A stretch of DNA of 64,000 bases from Epiperipatus broadwayi (GCA_028023455.1 JAQFVV010000565.1:188001-252000); one strand, 5' to 3'; counted from the first letter of the stretch, positions 10,800-23,085 are shown. Program-made: numbers and translations. The notes: generated from the sequence alone by a model not told the origin.

Positions 10800-11157
10800 T
10801 CAGAAAAAATCTAGGTAACTTAAATAATCTCAGTTTACTTTTACTCCTTTAGCTTCCCATTTTAACCACAAAATACTTCTTGCAGCTCTGCTGCAAAATG
10901 TTTTGGAGATATGGAGTCACCTGTCTTACATCTCAATGTTAACATTTCTTGTATCATTGTGTAATGTAACTGTTGCTGTTGAATTTTTATAAATATTCTT
11001 CAGAATATCCTGGCTCTATACTTTGATCATCAAATGTTTTAATAACTGAAGAAATGCTTATAGAATTAAATGCTTTTTCATAATCTACAGATTTAAAGCA
11101 TAATGGCAACTCATGTTCATTGGCCTTTTCTATAACTTCTCTCAATACTTGGGTAAT
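10800..11157 (-). pseudogene. RTE LINE copy, continuation right of the nested LINE
   Basis: The minus strand continues the RT domain of the copy interrupted at 8810: RT region around motif B, then VDYEKAFNSISISSVIKTF (motif A) and VLREVIEKANEHELPLCF. It ends at about 11157, the 5' truncation point. Several frame breaks are present. Confidence 0.85.
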
Positions 11158-11922
11158 AAGTTTAACCATTTTATCCTTACTGTTCAACTGGACTAATGCT
11201 ATTTCTATAAATTATTTTCTTGGTATTATTATATTTATTACAAACAAGACTTATCAATGAATGGAACTGCTTAATCGACTGAGATGGCTTACCACTTAAT
11301 CATTTATTAACACTTCCCATCCAGTATAGCCTATTTTGACTCCTTGCACCAATCCTAAGCTTGCATAAGAATTATACTGGAAGGGATGAGGGGGGTAATC
11401 ATGACTTATTAACAAATGCCCAGCCACTAGCCAGCTCACTCAGGACAGGTGGTACTTAGACTGACAGAAATGTGTAGGGGTATGGCCGTAAGAATCAAAT
11501 TAATTCAATTATTCCATAGCTAAAGCATGCATATATTTTTGAACCAAATAAATAATATGTGAAATAATAAAAATAGAATAAATAACAGTGTTCAAATATT
11601 TAAGGAATATAATAGCATATATATTTTTTCTAGGACACAATGGCTAATTATTACAAATATTAAACAATATATATTAAGATGGTTTATCTCATTTAATATA
11701 AAGACCTTACCATCTTTAAATATAATATCGAGAATGCACATTAATATAAGTTAAAATAATGTATATATTATCTTTAGATCCTCAGGCAAGGTAGATTGTT
11801 TCAGATTCCTAAAGAAAGCAAATTTACTCAGGAAATGCTGTGACCACAGCAATAGTTCAGAATTGAATATCTGGCTCTTTTTAAATTTCCAAGGGCACAG
11901 TAATGAACCATAATACTTGCAG
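11158..11922. other. Unannotated, with a weak inverted repeat
   Basis: Around 11310-11330 and 11373-11390 CCATCCAGTATA and TATACTGGAAGGGATG form a short inverted pair. The region 11240-11480 is less AT-rich, but it has no open frame. Confidence 0.45.
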
Positions 11923-12118
11923 AAACACATGACCACACACATGCAGAAAAGATAATCACCAATATCCGTATTTTGTGCTAAACAGCGCCCATCAGTTAGT
12001 CCAGATTACCATCTGCCATACATATATGAAATAGGTGTATTGGTGATTATTTATCTTTTCTGTATGTGGGTGGTCATGTGCATCAGTAGTATAAGATAGT
12101 ATGGGTAGTAAAGGGGCT
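11923..12118. repeat. Family C, folded truncated copy
   Basis: The left half CACATGCAGAAAAGATAATC and the right half GATTATTTATCTTTTCTGTA are inverted copies of the family C segment GGTGATTATTTATCTTTTC. The centre is near 12022-12030. The right end keeps GATAGTATGGGTAGTAAAGG-like family sequence. Confidence 0.7.
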
Positions 12119-12655
12119 TGAAAATCAAATCGCCTATATTTATATGTAGCATTTCTAAATTTGAATCTTTCATTTTTTGCTTTTTCTTTCTATATACCCT
12201 TGTTTTTTATTATTATAAAATTAGAATAGCCTTATTAATTTGTGGATGCCTTTCAATACCTACTCAACACTATATTCAATTATAGCTCGGCAATGGATTC
12301 TATCTCTGTCATTTCTTTTTGATAAAAACGTTAAAATTTTTTAGAATGACTTTAAGATTATAGTCTTTATAATGTAAAGAGATCTACTTCCTCCATGAAA
12401 ACCATGTTTACATTTACCAAAAAAAAAAAAAACCCACACCGTTTTAGGAAGACTTGTGTTGTTCATTCGTTTTATATGTCCAATTCAGAAAAGATGTGAT
12501 TTTATAGTAATGGAAGCTGTAGTTTCACATATAGCAAGTCAAAGATCATTATTTTGTTGTTATAATAAATATTACAAATGAAACTTTTCTAATACTTTTA
12601 AATTATGTTCATTAATAAGATTATTAGAAATATTCATGAATTGATCAATTATATT
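12119..12655. other. Unannotated AT-rich stretch
   Basis: A poly(A) run lies at 12419-12432. Nothing else was recognised. Confidence 0.5.
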
Positions 12656-12767
<112 letters not shown>

Positions 12768-13018
12768 TTATTGACATCATTGAAAAAATTAAGAGACTGA
12801 AGTGGAGATGAGCTGGAATATTCCTAGAGAGGGTAATAGTTGAACCTTTGAAATTTTAAATTGGATTCCAAGAGATTGTAAAAGACCAAGAATGAGACCA
12901 CATATGATATGGATGAAATGAGAAAGTGTGATAGAGTGATATGAAGGAGCAAGGCTAGAGATTGGAGATGGATTGAATTTGGAGAGACCTTCATTCTGCA
13001 GTGGATCAAATATAATTG
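12768..13018 (+). pseudogene. RTE LINE 3' end fragment, plus strand
   Basis: It matches the C-terminal RTE region: ATTGAAAAAATTAAGAGACT (IEKIKRL), AACTTTGAAATT-like block, GATTCCAAGAGATTGTAAAA (IPRDCKR), and TGGAGAGACCTTCATTCTGC before the stop. It lies directly against the GA microsatellite. Confidence 0.85.
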
Positions 13019-13435
13019 GAAATGATATATATAATGTGTGTGTATTTAGATGTTGGAGATTTCCATTGTCTACCAATAAATGAATGCTTTTAATCAGTAG
13101 AATTTCCATACACTTAATTATGAGGTTGCTCTTGATTTCTCCTCTTTTCTCTAAGAGCAAAGTTAGTTAGTGATTTTCAGATATTGTGCATTATATCACT
13201 AAATAACCTATTACTAACAGTTGAATATAATTTGAAAATTGAAATAAAGTTTAAAATTTATTTCAAAGACATTCAATATTTATTGTTAGATGGTGGAACA
13301 TCATCAACAATTAGGCAAACATATATGTATATATTGTACTGTCTGTGTGTATAATATATATATAATAAATAAAGTTTGATATCTGTATTCGTTTCACAAT
13401 ATATTTAATATACAAATCAATATATATATATCAAA
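13019..13435. other. Unannotated AT-rich stretch
   Basis: Short TA runs lie at about 13349-13366 and 13421-13430. No gene was seen. Confidence 0.5.
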
Positions 13436-14293
13436 ATTCAGTACAATTTATATAAATTATATTCTTTTAGAAGTACTTTCGACTATACACTTTGTAGTCT
13501 TTATCAACTATATAACGTTGAATAATCAAAACGAGACAACCCTTAACAATACCCATAGTTCAATTCAGATTTCCCACAATTCTGTTATCTTAACATTTGA
13601 TGACTGGCGATTCATTAACATTTGACGATTTCTTGAAATCAACATAGCCTCTTTTATTTTACGTTTATTATGACAACGTTCAATTTGAATAATTTTCATA
13701 TTTTTATAATCAAATTTAAATCCATATTGACAAGATTTATTATGATCAAATATAACAGATGATGAAGGTTTATTTACATCTGTTCCATATTGATTCTCTT
13801 TTTGAATTCTATTATATAAAAGCATATGTTCTTTTATTCTCTTCTCAAATGTACACTTAGATTCACCAATGTATTGTACGCCACATCCACATATCAATCT
13901 ATATATAATAGAATTTTGATTAAACTTTGAATTTTGAATTTTAGAATTATTAAGCAATCTATTTATGTTATTTGTAGAGAAAAAAGCAATATGACACAAA
14001 CCATTATAAATTTTCTTAATAAACTTGACCTGCTCATCTGATATAAATGGCATTGAAATCCATTTCATTTTGATATTTTTATTTTTAATTTTATTATAGT
14101 GTTGATTTCTTTTAAATCCTTTAATAATATTAGCAATTGCATTTTTATAATAACCAATTTTCAACAAGTCATTAACAAATAAATGTACATTTTTAATTTT
14201 ATCACTAGAATATTTGCATAATTTTTCATTTCGAAATAAGAATGATTTCAATCCAGACAGCTTATGACACATAGGTACATGTGATCCATACGA
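13436..14293 (-). mobile_element. Penelope-like element, 5'-truncated
   Basis: The segment contains an uninterrupted GIY-YIG endonuclease frame and its 3' flank. Upstream (above 14293) the sequence changes to family C repeat, so the reverse transcriptase part is missing. The 3' boundary near 13436 is only estimated. Confidence 0.75.
13565..14272 (-). CDS. Penelope-like element GIY-YIG endonuclease domain (partial protein)
   Basis: A 235-residue open frame with no stops. Residues about 123-150 read YRLICGCGVQYIGESKCTF and then EKRIKEH. This is the Penelope-type form of GIY-YIG, where YIG is kept and the first tyrosine block is a Cys-containing CG-VQYIG. The conserved Arg and His of helix 1 follow. 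The glutamate (KRKIKEAMLIS) and the final asparagine region (RQMLMNRQSS) lie near the C terminus. In this family the domain nicks DNA to prime reverse transcription. The first about 120 residues are the linker that normally follows RT. There is no RT upstream: a TAA lies a few codons above residue 1 and the element ends near 14293. The Met start is therefore only the first Met of a truncated frame. Its intactness suggests a young copy. It could also be a domesticated fragment, but nothing supports that. Confidence 0.85.
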   Translation of the reverse strand: MCHKLSGLKSFLFRNEKLCKYSSDKIKNVHLFVNDLLKIGYYKNAIANIIKGFKRNQHYNKIKNKNIKMKWISMPFISDEQVKFIKKIYNGLCHIAFFSTNNINRLLNNSKIQNSKFNQNSIIYRLICGCGVQYIGESKCTFEKRIKEHMLLYNRIQKENQYGTDVNKPSSSVIFDHNKSCQYGFKFDYKNMKIIQIERCHNKRKIKEAMLISRNRQMLMNRQSSNVKITELWEI

Positions 14294-14505
14294 ATCTTTA
14301 TACTTTTAATGGATAGATTTTAATTAATCCACCCCACAATTCTTCAGTCATCCATTTCATTGAAAATCTGATGATGGAACACTCAAAGCCCACATTGGTG
14401 TGAACCATCTCATCCTATCCATGTTGACCATAAGTTATTCTGACCCCTCGTGTATGGGACATAATCCATTTACATAAATATATGAGGGATGGTTAGACTT
14501 TACTG
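14294..14505. repeat. Family C fragment
   Basis: It carries ATACTTTTAATGGATAG, TTGAAAATCTGATGATGGAA and GGACATAATCCATTTACATA, the same segments as at 31326 and 33906. The left end abuts the Penelope-like fragment. Confidence 0.75.
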
Positions 14506-14742
14506 TACTATATTTTAATATATGATTTTTTTTGGTTTTTTCTACAGTACAGGCAAGCATTTATAATAACATACCATTGCAAAATAATACATATCAATTA
14601 ACATATTTGCAATTATAAATATATTGAATACTATTCTCAATATCATATTTTATGACTCCAGAAAGAATCTTAGCAAAAAGAGCCAGTGATTAAACAATGC
14701 ACAGTTAAAGATCATTAGTGATACAATCAACAAAATTTATTT

Positions 14743-15458
14743 ATCATCATCATCATTTTCAATTATTTTGATCCACTACAGAATGAAAGTCCAAGTTTAA
14801 TCTATATTCTCCAATCTCTAGTCCATCTTCTCCACATCAACCCAGAACACTTCCTTACTTCATCTATCGATGGTCACTTTTTACTTCATTTACAATATCT
14901 TGGAATCGATTTCAATTGTCTATCTATTATTAGCACTTCTAGAAATATTTCCAGCCCAACTCCGCTTCAGTCTCTTAATCTTTTCAATAATGTTAGTTAC
15001 ACCTATTTATTCGCTCACTCATGTATTGTGTTTTTGATCTCTTCTTGATATTCCTAACATGCATTTCTTCATACTATGTTGAGTGGTCTGAAGTCTCTGT
15101 ATTACTGTTCTGTTAAGTGTCCAAGTTTCAGATCCATAAGTAAAATCCAGTAAAATGCATCTATTAAAAACCAACAATTGCAAACACATAGACATATTTC
15201 CATTTACGTTATTTCTACCAAAAGCACCCCAACCAAGTTTAATTCTAAACCACTAAACATCACATGATCACCATTTCTTATGCTTGCACATAATTGTTAT
15301 TAAAACAGGTAAAACTCTCCATACAGTAGTGCCACGCAGTGCACATGCCTTCCGGCATCCATAGCTTACTCTGGCTGGGACTGAGTGCCACTAATGTATG
15401 TAGAGTTTTGCCTGTTTTAATCAAGTTTAATTCTATGATTAATTTCATCAATTATTAT
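14743..15458 (-). pseudogene. RTE LINE 3' fragment interrupted by a family A insertion
   Basis: The CATCATCATCAT-type end at 14743, then the C-terminal coding region on the minus strand, with many stops and indels. At 15247 it is interrupted. The RTE sequence resumes at 15422 after a repeated 14-bp target, so the insert is younger than the RTE copy. Confidence 0.88.
15234..15435. mobile_element. Family A element nested in RTE copy, 14-bp TSD
   Basis: CAAGTTTAATTCTA occurs at 15234-15247 and 15422-15435. The uninterrupted RTE sequence (compare 1136-1165) has it once, so the duplication came from the insertion. The 174-bp insert starts with the tail AACCACTAAACATCACATGA and ends at the outer edge of the palindrome, GTTTTGCCTGTTTTAAT. 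The internal core is deleted compared with longer copies. Confidence 0.92.
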
Positions 15459-15506
15459 AGTATTTTATATTTAAATTTTATGACATAGCAATGAATTATT
15501 TATTAT

Positions 15507-15925
15507 TCATCATCAACATTTTCAATCATTACTTCCAAATGATCTATAACCTCTCTTCTCCACATCATATCAGTAATTTTATTTCACCCATTCATCTCAC
15601 AGGTGGTCTTTTTCTAAATCTTTTACAATCTGCTGGAATCCAATTAAGATTTCAACTGTCCATCTATTATTATCTCTTCTAGTAAGATCTTCACCCAGAT
15701 CCATTTCAGTCTCCTTTCAAAGACATCAGTAAAAACTGTTCATTTTGTCACCCAAATCACTTTAATCACCCCAATGTACATCCGTTCCTAATGTCTTTGT
15801 TTATCTAATCACTGTATTACTCTTCTGTTGAGTATCCAAGTCTCAATACATATACAAGAAATGATAAAACACATCTTAAAAATCACTTAGATATATTTAC
15901 TTTTAATATTATTTCCACAGCTTAT
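15507..15925 (-). pseudogene. RTE LINE 3' fragment, very diverged
   Basis: Recognisable blocks in order: CATCATCAACATTTTCAATC, CTCTTCTCCACATCA, CAGGTGGTCTTTTTC, CATCTATTATTATCTCTTCT. It is in the same orientation as, and directly beyond, the copy at 14743. It may be a second insertion or a tandem arrangement. Confidence 0.75.
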
Positions 15926-16474
15926 TTAATTTAAAAATATACCTTATTTATATGTGCATATATATAATAAAAACTTATTATATAAAAGAAAGCTTACTGA
16001 CGTAATTATTTGTGTTTTTGAGGAAGAAAAAGGAATTATAAACACTTTCATAAATAAGCTTATTTTCCACTTCTAAGCTTAGTCTGAGCAATTTCAGTGA
16101 TTTGCTCTCATAATTTTTGTTAATTGCATCCACCTGCAATCTATTTTTCTAATATCCTGATTTGTAACAAATCTTTCCTGCCATTGTTTTTAGTAAAGGT
16201 TAACATTTATCATACTTAAAATCTCACATTTCTCTTCCTTCTAAAGTCATATATTTTGATTAAATAAGTCTAAAGAGAATTCCACAACAGACTACGTTAC
16301 TTTTGTTATTACTTATAATCAGAAATCAAAAAACCCTGAAAATTTATATCAATAAAAGTCTTAAAGTATATCATAAACTATTAAAAACTTAAAATTATAT
16401 ATATATTTGATGCAACAAATTTTTTGAAAAAGAATAGTAAAAAAAAAAAAAAATATTTAACTAAAATCAATAAT
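15926..16474. other. Unannotated AT-rich stretch
   Basis: A poly(A) run lies at 16439-16452. No coding signal was seen. Confidence 0.5.
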
Positions 16475-16600
16475 ACATCACGTGACTCCAGTTTACGTAA
16501 CGCTATTCAGTCAATTATTTCCACCTAGTGAAAGCTTTTATAATTAATAGATGCCAGGTGGTGGCATTCATTTATCAGCAGCCATTTTTTTTAAAAAAAA
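16475..16600. repeat. Family B end-like fragment
   Basis: CATCACGTGACTCCAGTTTA and AATAGATGCCAGGTGGTGG resemble the ends at 17790 and 54400-54460. Short and diverged. Confidence 0.4.
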
Positions 16601-16879
16601 TGTAACTATGCTAAATCTGATAAGAAAATGAACTCAAGTTTTAAAATGAGTTTTGCAATGAGTTTATAAACATACCCTTGAAGTAAAATACATCATCATA
16701 TGTTAAATACTTGATCTTTGATCTCTTTATTTGACCTCTTGTAATGCTATATTTTTATGTGTTCTGCAGCAAACATGCAGTTCTCTAATGTATTGTATCC
16801 TTTAAATTCAAGTCTTCCAACTAGAGCACTAATTACTGTACCTCTTTAAAGAATGTTGCAGATAATCTATATAAATGAT

Positions 16880-17605
16880 ATCTGCTACTTAATCCATAAC
16901 ATAAAAGTTCACCATGCAATACCTTTTAAACAGTCTATTATCATTCATCCAGTTCACATCACTAATCCAATGAAGTTCCTTCTGCTAAATAGATCCAATG
17001 TTTTAATATATAGCAAAAACATGGCAATTAATTCTAAAACATAATTGAGTATTATTAAGTCTTTATTATAATATTCAAGAGTCTATGTTACATTTCACTA
17101 CTTTTTTTCAGTGTTACATCTTTAATTCAATGAAATCTCTTACATTTAATAGATTTAGTGTTTTAATATGTAGCAAACCATGCTTATTTATCCTAAAAGA
17201 TAACTGAACATCATTAAGAAAGCCTTTATCTTAAAACATTCAAAAGTCCATGTTCCACATCCATATATTTTCAGGGTGTTACTCCTCTAATCCAATGAAG
17301 TCTCTTACATTTGATAGATTCAATGTTTTAAAATGTACAAAAACATGCCAATTCATTCCAAAACATAACAGCAGTATTAAATCTTTATATTATAACATCT
17401 AATAGACCATGTTACACTTTCATATTTTTTCAGTGTTACATCTCTAATCCAATGAAGTCCCTTACATTAAGTAGATTCCATAGTTAATATGTAGCAAATT
17501 ATCCACTTTATTACAAAACATAATTGAGCATTATTAAGAAAGCCTTTATATTATAACAGTCAAGAGTCCATGTTATACTTCCATATTTTTATTCAGAATG
17601 TTAGA
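16880..17605. repeat. Tandem satellite, about 160-bp unit, four units
   Basis: The marker CTAATCCAATGAAGTCTCTTA (or a variant) starts near 16961, 17121, 17286 and 17443. Each unit continues with TTAATATGTAGCAAA-like and AAAACATAATTGAGCATTA-like blocks, then CAAGAGTCCATGTTA. Units differ by substitutions and small indels. Confidence 0.85.
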
Positions 17606-17784
17606 CCCATTATTTATCTTACTTAGCATAAGTATTTTTTAGATAGTTTATTTATTAAAAAGATAACATTAAAGAAACTTTCAAATTACTCCAACTAAGA
17701 TATTGATTATAGATTCATTAGTGGTTACATTAAGTTATTCACTTTTGATAATCAAAGACTCAAGAATCAGAAATTTATTAAATC

Positions 17785-18640
17785 AATAAAACATCATGTG
17801 ATCTATCACATGTCCTCAGTTTATATGTTACTGTTTTAGTAGCATACTTTTCCATCTTCTTTTTGCTATTTAATGTAAGCTTTAGAAAGCAACGATAATT
17901 GTCAGATGGCAAAAGTTAATTAATCCCTATCTGTACTTCCTATCCAAAATTTGAAGGCTAGTTTCAAGCTTATGATTTTCAGCAGTAGGAAACTTTAGAT
18001 ATTGAAAAAGTGCACCTGGACTTTAGTATCTAAAGCATCTTTCTTCCAGATCCTATCATTTCTGTTATACTATCAAGAAGCCAGCACAAATTGAAAATCA
18101 TACACAATGTTTTTAATCTAAAATAACTTGCTTATATAGTCATTTAAATATGAATCCACTTCAGTTATTAAACATTATAGTATTTTTAGTTTTAATAACC
18201 AGTTATCTTTATCCCATGACCAGGATTTGATATAAACTGATAAAGCAACACATGATCTGTCGCATGTCTTAGATTACAAATTTTTGTAATATCATACATT
18301 TCCAACTTTTTGGACATTTAATGTAAGCTATAGAAAGCAATGATAACTGTTAGAAGACATGACTTAATAAATACCTCTCCTGGGATTGCCTTTTCAAAAT
18401 CCCAAGATTAGTTTTAAGCTCATGGTGTTTATTAAGCAGAACCTTCAGATCTTAGATCAGTACAACTAGATTTTCAGTTCTAACACACCTTTCTTCCAAT
18501 TCCTAGAATTTACTTCTATGTTATACTATCAAGTTATGAGCCAAAACTTAAAAATCTGTTTTCAATCGAAGTTATCTTGCTTGAATAGACATGTATATTT
18601 GATTCCAGTTCAGTTTCTATATATTAAGATAACTATATGA
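17785..18640. repeat. Family B, two copies in tandem
   Basis: Copy 1 runs about 17785-18195 and copy 2 about 18235-18640. Both carry ATGTAAGCT.TAGAAAGCAA, a GATTAGTTT.AAGCT-like block, TCTTTCTTCCA and GTTATACTATCAAG, and a late ATATAGTCAT/TTGAATAGACAT block. No protein is encoded. Confidence 0.7.
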
Positions 18641-18644
18641 CTAT

Positions 18645-18905
18645 ATAAGCAAGTTGGCATAGATTAAAAACATTTGTACGTTTTTCAGTTTCAGTTGATA
18701 GACTGATAGTATAACATAGAAGTAAATGATAGGAACTGGAAGAAAGATGGATTAAATCCTAAATCCAGTTGCTTTGTTCTAAGATCCAAAGATCCTCACT
18801 GAGGAAAGGCATAAAGCTTGAAACTGGTTTGGGGATATTGGATAGAAAAACACATGATGGAGATTTATTAAGAACTACCTCCTGGAATCTCCTAGGTAGC
18901 AAAAA
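18645..18905. repeat. Family A/B-related half element
   Basis: It contains ATCCAAAGATCCTCACTGAG, GCTTGAAACTGGTTTGGGG and the arm of family B (ATAACATAGAAGTAAATGAT) in inverted orientation to 18050-18080 and 18510-18530. It probably closes the folded structure begun upstream. Confidence 0.6.
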
Positions 18906-19324
18906 GAAGATGCCAAAGTATGCTACTATATGTTTTATTCCTTGCTTTTGTGTATGGGTTCATAGATCGATGGCTTCTAAATTCCATTTATGAAGCATCT
19001 GAGTGCAGTGACCATGGCTTATAAATTCCATTTATGAAATATATGAGTACAATGACCATGAGTTATCATCGAATTTGTTGATGAGAATCAAATTTTATCT
19101 AGGCAGATTAAAAACAGCTAGTTGTATCTCAGAAAGAAAATGTGTGGAACCTTATAAGAATTACATTTCATGATATTCTGATTGTTAGATTATTGTTTGA
19201 GCATCTAAAATGTTAATCTTGTCTTGAGATGAGCACCAAGTGGAAAAACTATATTTTGAATTATTGGAAAGTCTTACAATGCTTGGCCTTATTATGCAAT
19301 TAAAGTGAAGTATATTGAGAGTAT
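18906..19324. other. Unannotated, with a small tandem duplication
   Basis: 18971-19015 and 19016-19059 are diverged copies of GGCTTATAAATTCCATTTAT...AGTGACCAT. No gene was seen. Confidence 0.5.
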
Positions 19325-19476
19325 ATTGATAAAGACCTAGAAGGAGACCACATTTGATATGGCTGGCTGAAAAATGAAGTTTGTTGTTATGACTTGAAGT
19401 TGTAGAACAACTGGATTAAACTTAGATATATTTTTGCAGTTATTGGATAATAATTGAAAATAATGATGATGATGAT
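19325..19476 (+). repeat. Very diverged RTE 3' end
   Basis: AAAGACCTAGAAGGAGACCA, TTTGATATGGCTGGCTGAA, and the end GATAATAATTGAAAATAATG followed by ATGATGATG. This matches the layout of other RTE 3' ends, but only loosely. Confidence 0.5.
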
Positions 19477-20367
19477 TTTGATAAGTGTTAATGATGCAAT
19501 AACTGAGTATGTTGATGTTTAGTTAGAGTAATTTATGATGAGAATAAAAAAAGATCACTGACTAAAAAAGTATATTCGTGTATTAAAAAACAATATTTAA
19601 ACTCCAGAAGTCTGCTTGATCCAGTATTTATCTAAGCCTTAACTCTCTAACAGGTTGACATTTTCTATTGTTAGCCCTGGTGGCATTTTTTGGCAATGTT
19701 TAATAATTGATTTTAGTTTTAAACCATTAATCTATATTAGAATGCAATCAATTGAACATTATTTGTTAGAAATATCAATTTATAAATAAAAAATATTCTA
19801 CACAAATCATATTTTGAACTTTGCAAATATTGAAAAAATAATAACAGAGTAAGGGCTTTTTCATCATTTGATGATAGACTAAATAACGGCCAGGTGAGCA
19901 ATTCCAAAATATCAATGAAATCTTTGTTGACTGATATTTAGTTTTAAAATGAGAATACATAAATATAAAGACCTGATATTATGCTTTAAAATGTAAAATT
20001 GCATTTATAATTTTTAGAAGACCTCAAAAGATCCTTATGGTGTTGCTAATTGCATTAATGATCAATTTCACAAGATATGATTATATTAGTTATTGTTTTT
20101 TTTGTTATCACTACATTAGAATTTAACTTGCTTTAAAAATGAAAGATATATATGTATATTTTTAGTTTTTAATAATTATTATACAATTATAGTGCAAAAA
20201 TAATCATGAATCCTTAATAATCCAGGCAAAAAAAGTCAACTTTTTAGTGATTCCAAAATTTTTTTCAATCTTTCAAAAGTTATGATTGGACATCAAAGAA
20301 TCAAACTAATCAAACACATTGAGGCTGGAAAAATGACTTTAATGTTGTAACCTACGTAGTAGTAGTG
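19477..20367. other. Unannotated AT-rich stretch
   Basis: No repeat was recognised. The longest open frames are below about 60 codons and AT-driven. Confidence 0.5.
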
Positions 20368-20934
20368 ACGATCTCCAGTAGTGCCACCCAGGGAAGGCTA
20401 CAGTAAACAATGTTTGCAAAAAGGTTTGTCCATAAGATCCCTATCTTCTCATCTAATATCTACAGATGAGTTTCTAATTTGTGGCTTTCATCAATGAGGA
20501 TCCACATAAATGAGAGCACATTACCTAGATTTTAAAAGTTAATTCAACCCTTCAGCAGCCACTTTTTAATGTTTTAGTTTGAAGCAGATAATGTTTTCAA
20601 TCCAAGTTTATTAGTTTGTATAGTCATATAGATATGACTCATAGCTTTATAGTTACCCAGAAATGTAAAAGATAACTACTGTAGCATCGCATTAGGGCCT
20701 AAGATATATGTGAGTGCTCTCAGATACAAGGTTCCCCACTGATGAAAGCCACAAGCTAGAAACCTGTCTAGAGGTATGGGATTGCATTCACACACCTTGA
20801 ATCCATTGATTGCTATGGCTTGCACTGGGTGGTACTACTGTATGGACAATTTGTCATTGTTTTAACAGCTTGTGTAAGCATAGGAAATGGTGATTGTTTA
20901 ATGTTTAGCAATTTAATACCATTAATGTCTACTG
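20368..20934. mobile_element. Family A element, long diverged copy
   Basis: The left arm AGTAGTGCCACCCAGGGAAG pairs with the right arm CTTGCACTGGGTGGTACTAC. The interior carries the mid-section GTCATATAGATATGACTCAT and the CAGCAGCCACTTTTTAA marker. The right tail TAAGCATAGGAAATGGTGAT ends GTTTAGCAATTTA. No clear TSD was found. Confidence 0.75.
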
Positions 20935-22784
20935 AAAAATAGTGACTCCTTCAAATTTTTTTAATTAAAACATTAATATTACATTAATTTCATTTTCTAG
21001 CATCAAATAAGCATATAAACTGGAAATATAATGTTAAACATTGTGCATTAAAGGTGATTTAAAACACAAGGACTTGTAACAGGAATCCATAATACATTGA
21101 CTATCAAAAAAATAGAAGTAACAAGTCTGAATATATTACTAAAATAATTTACAAGTTATATTCTGAAAGAGTCATTTAAATAAATTTTTTAAAAATCCCA
21201 ATCTTTTTGTTACATCAACAACAATCTATTTTATCAGATATCCTTTATCTGACTTCAGTATATCATATAATGATAAATCAAACATTGATACTTGAAAAAC
21301 AAATTATTTATGTCATTTTTATTTTATATTAATTAAGCAAACCAGTTAAAAATATCAATTTCAGTGAAATTCTAATAACTTTAATGAACACATAAATAAT
21401 TTTACAGTTTTGCAAATGTCATACAAATATGAGCCTAATCATAGAACTGGATGTTATTAACCAGGTCTTTTATCCACATGATAAGTTTTGTTTGAGATTT
21501 GTAGCATTTAAATTTGTATTTTTTTCCTTGATTAAAATTTTGTGAAACTTTTTTTTTACAGCTATAAAATTCACATATATTTTCTAATATTTTATTTACA
21601 AAAAGAGTCAGAAGATGGTGGGAAAATTGAATAATTGATATTACAAAGGAACTGAAATCCTGATTTGACAAATAGATATTGTTTATTCAGCAATCACAAA
21701 CTTTGCTGAGCGTATTTCATGAAATATTACAATCATTGAGAAAATATTATGATGATCAAAAAACTTGATTTTTTGAAAGGTTTATGAATATTTTTGTATC
21801 ATAATTGTGTAATAACTATTAAAAAGTCAAAAATATATATTATTATATATTTATTTTTTACACAAATGTTTTATTTTTAAATATAAAATAATATTTTCTT
21901 CTGAACATTGTTACAATCGAGATTACAGTCATGAGCAAACACAGCTTTGCGGAAATGAGATCACTTATCTGATTGTTATTATATTTAGTGATATCATAAA
22001 AATTACAAAAAAATCTAAACTTTTAAAGCATAAATTGATAGATTTAGTAGTTGTTAAAAATGTTCAGATTTTAAAATCAAATATGAAACAAAGATTTTGT
22101 TTATTTTTCAAATTGAATTTTCTCCACCTGAAATGTGATGATGTGACAGCATTTTGTTTTCACTAAAATATAATTTTAAAAATATTTCCAGAAATCAAAT
22201 GTGATTTTGAAAAATTTATTTAATTTCTAGACAAAAATATCTATTGAATGAGGTCAAATTTATTATATTCTGATAAATAATAACAGTTTAATATTAAAGT
22301 TGAAAGCTTAAATCTCATGAGAAGAAAAAATCTGTCAGAGTACAGGAGGGTTAAGCTAATTCATAAATGAAATTATTAAAGAATCAGATTAAGGAACTTG
22401 TAAATAATTCCCACCTTTTGTTTATTAGCATTACATATTTGATAAGCTATAAAATTGTTTATGTGCTTATTAAAATCATTAGAGTATCATTTAAATTAAC
22501 ATTTGTAACTTTAAGCTAGCTTGGTTAATGTAAAATCAAAAATTGCTACTCTTCAAAACATTCAGCCTTTTTGAGTTATGGTACTTGATTTATTGTATAA
22601 AAAATTGAAGGGCAGAAAAGTGATCATCTTGTATCTGATGAAATAGATTGGGCATTATTTACAAATTTGTGAATTATTTTAGTAACATAGATTTATTATT
22701 TCTGTGAATAACATTTATATTTTTAGCATTACATATTTGTAAAAAGATGGTAGTCAACAGTTACTCATGTGTGTAGAGCTGTCA
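20935..22784. other. Unannotated AT-rich stretch, 1.85 kb
   Basis: No repeat family seen elsewhere in the window and no coding frame with protein-like composition. Confidence 0.55.
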
Positions 22785-23085
22785 TATTAAACAAATGCCA
22801 TTTTGTTGAATATGAGAAAGCTCTTAATCCAAGCCACATGATAGAGACTTTGAAAAGATAAGAGCAGCCATCTTATCTTTGTACTTAAATGCAACTATAT
22901 AGGCTAGTCATAAGTCTCTTAGATTGAGAGTGTGAATATTTTATACTATTTACTTTAGTTCCATTTTCTTTGTTATGCATATTAAGGTCCAAATATAAGA
23001 TGACACTCTTATCTTTTCAAAGTCTCTATTGTGTCACTTGGATCGAAAGTTTCCTCATATTCAACAAAACAATGTCAATTTAATA
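22785..23085. repeat. Palindromic element D
   Basis: Arms of about 80 bp: AGACTTTGAAAAGATAAGAG (near 22845) and CTCTTATCTTTTCAAAGTCT (near 23010) are exact reverse complements. Outer parts ATATTAAACAAATGCCATTT and CAATTTAATAT also pair with some mismatches. The loop is about 140 bp. Tail and TSD are unresolved. Confidence 0.8.
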
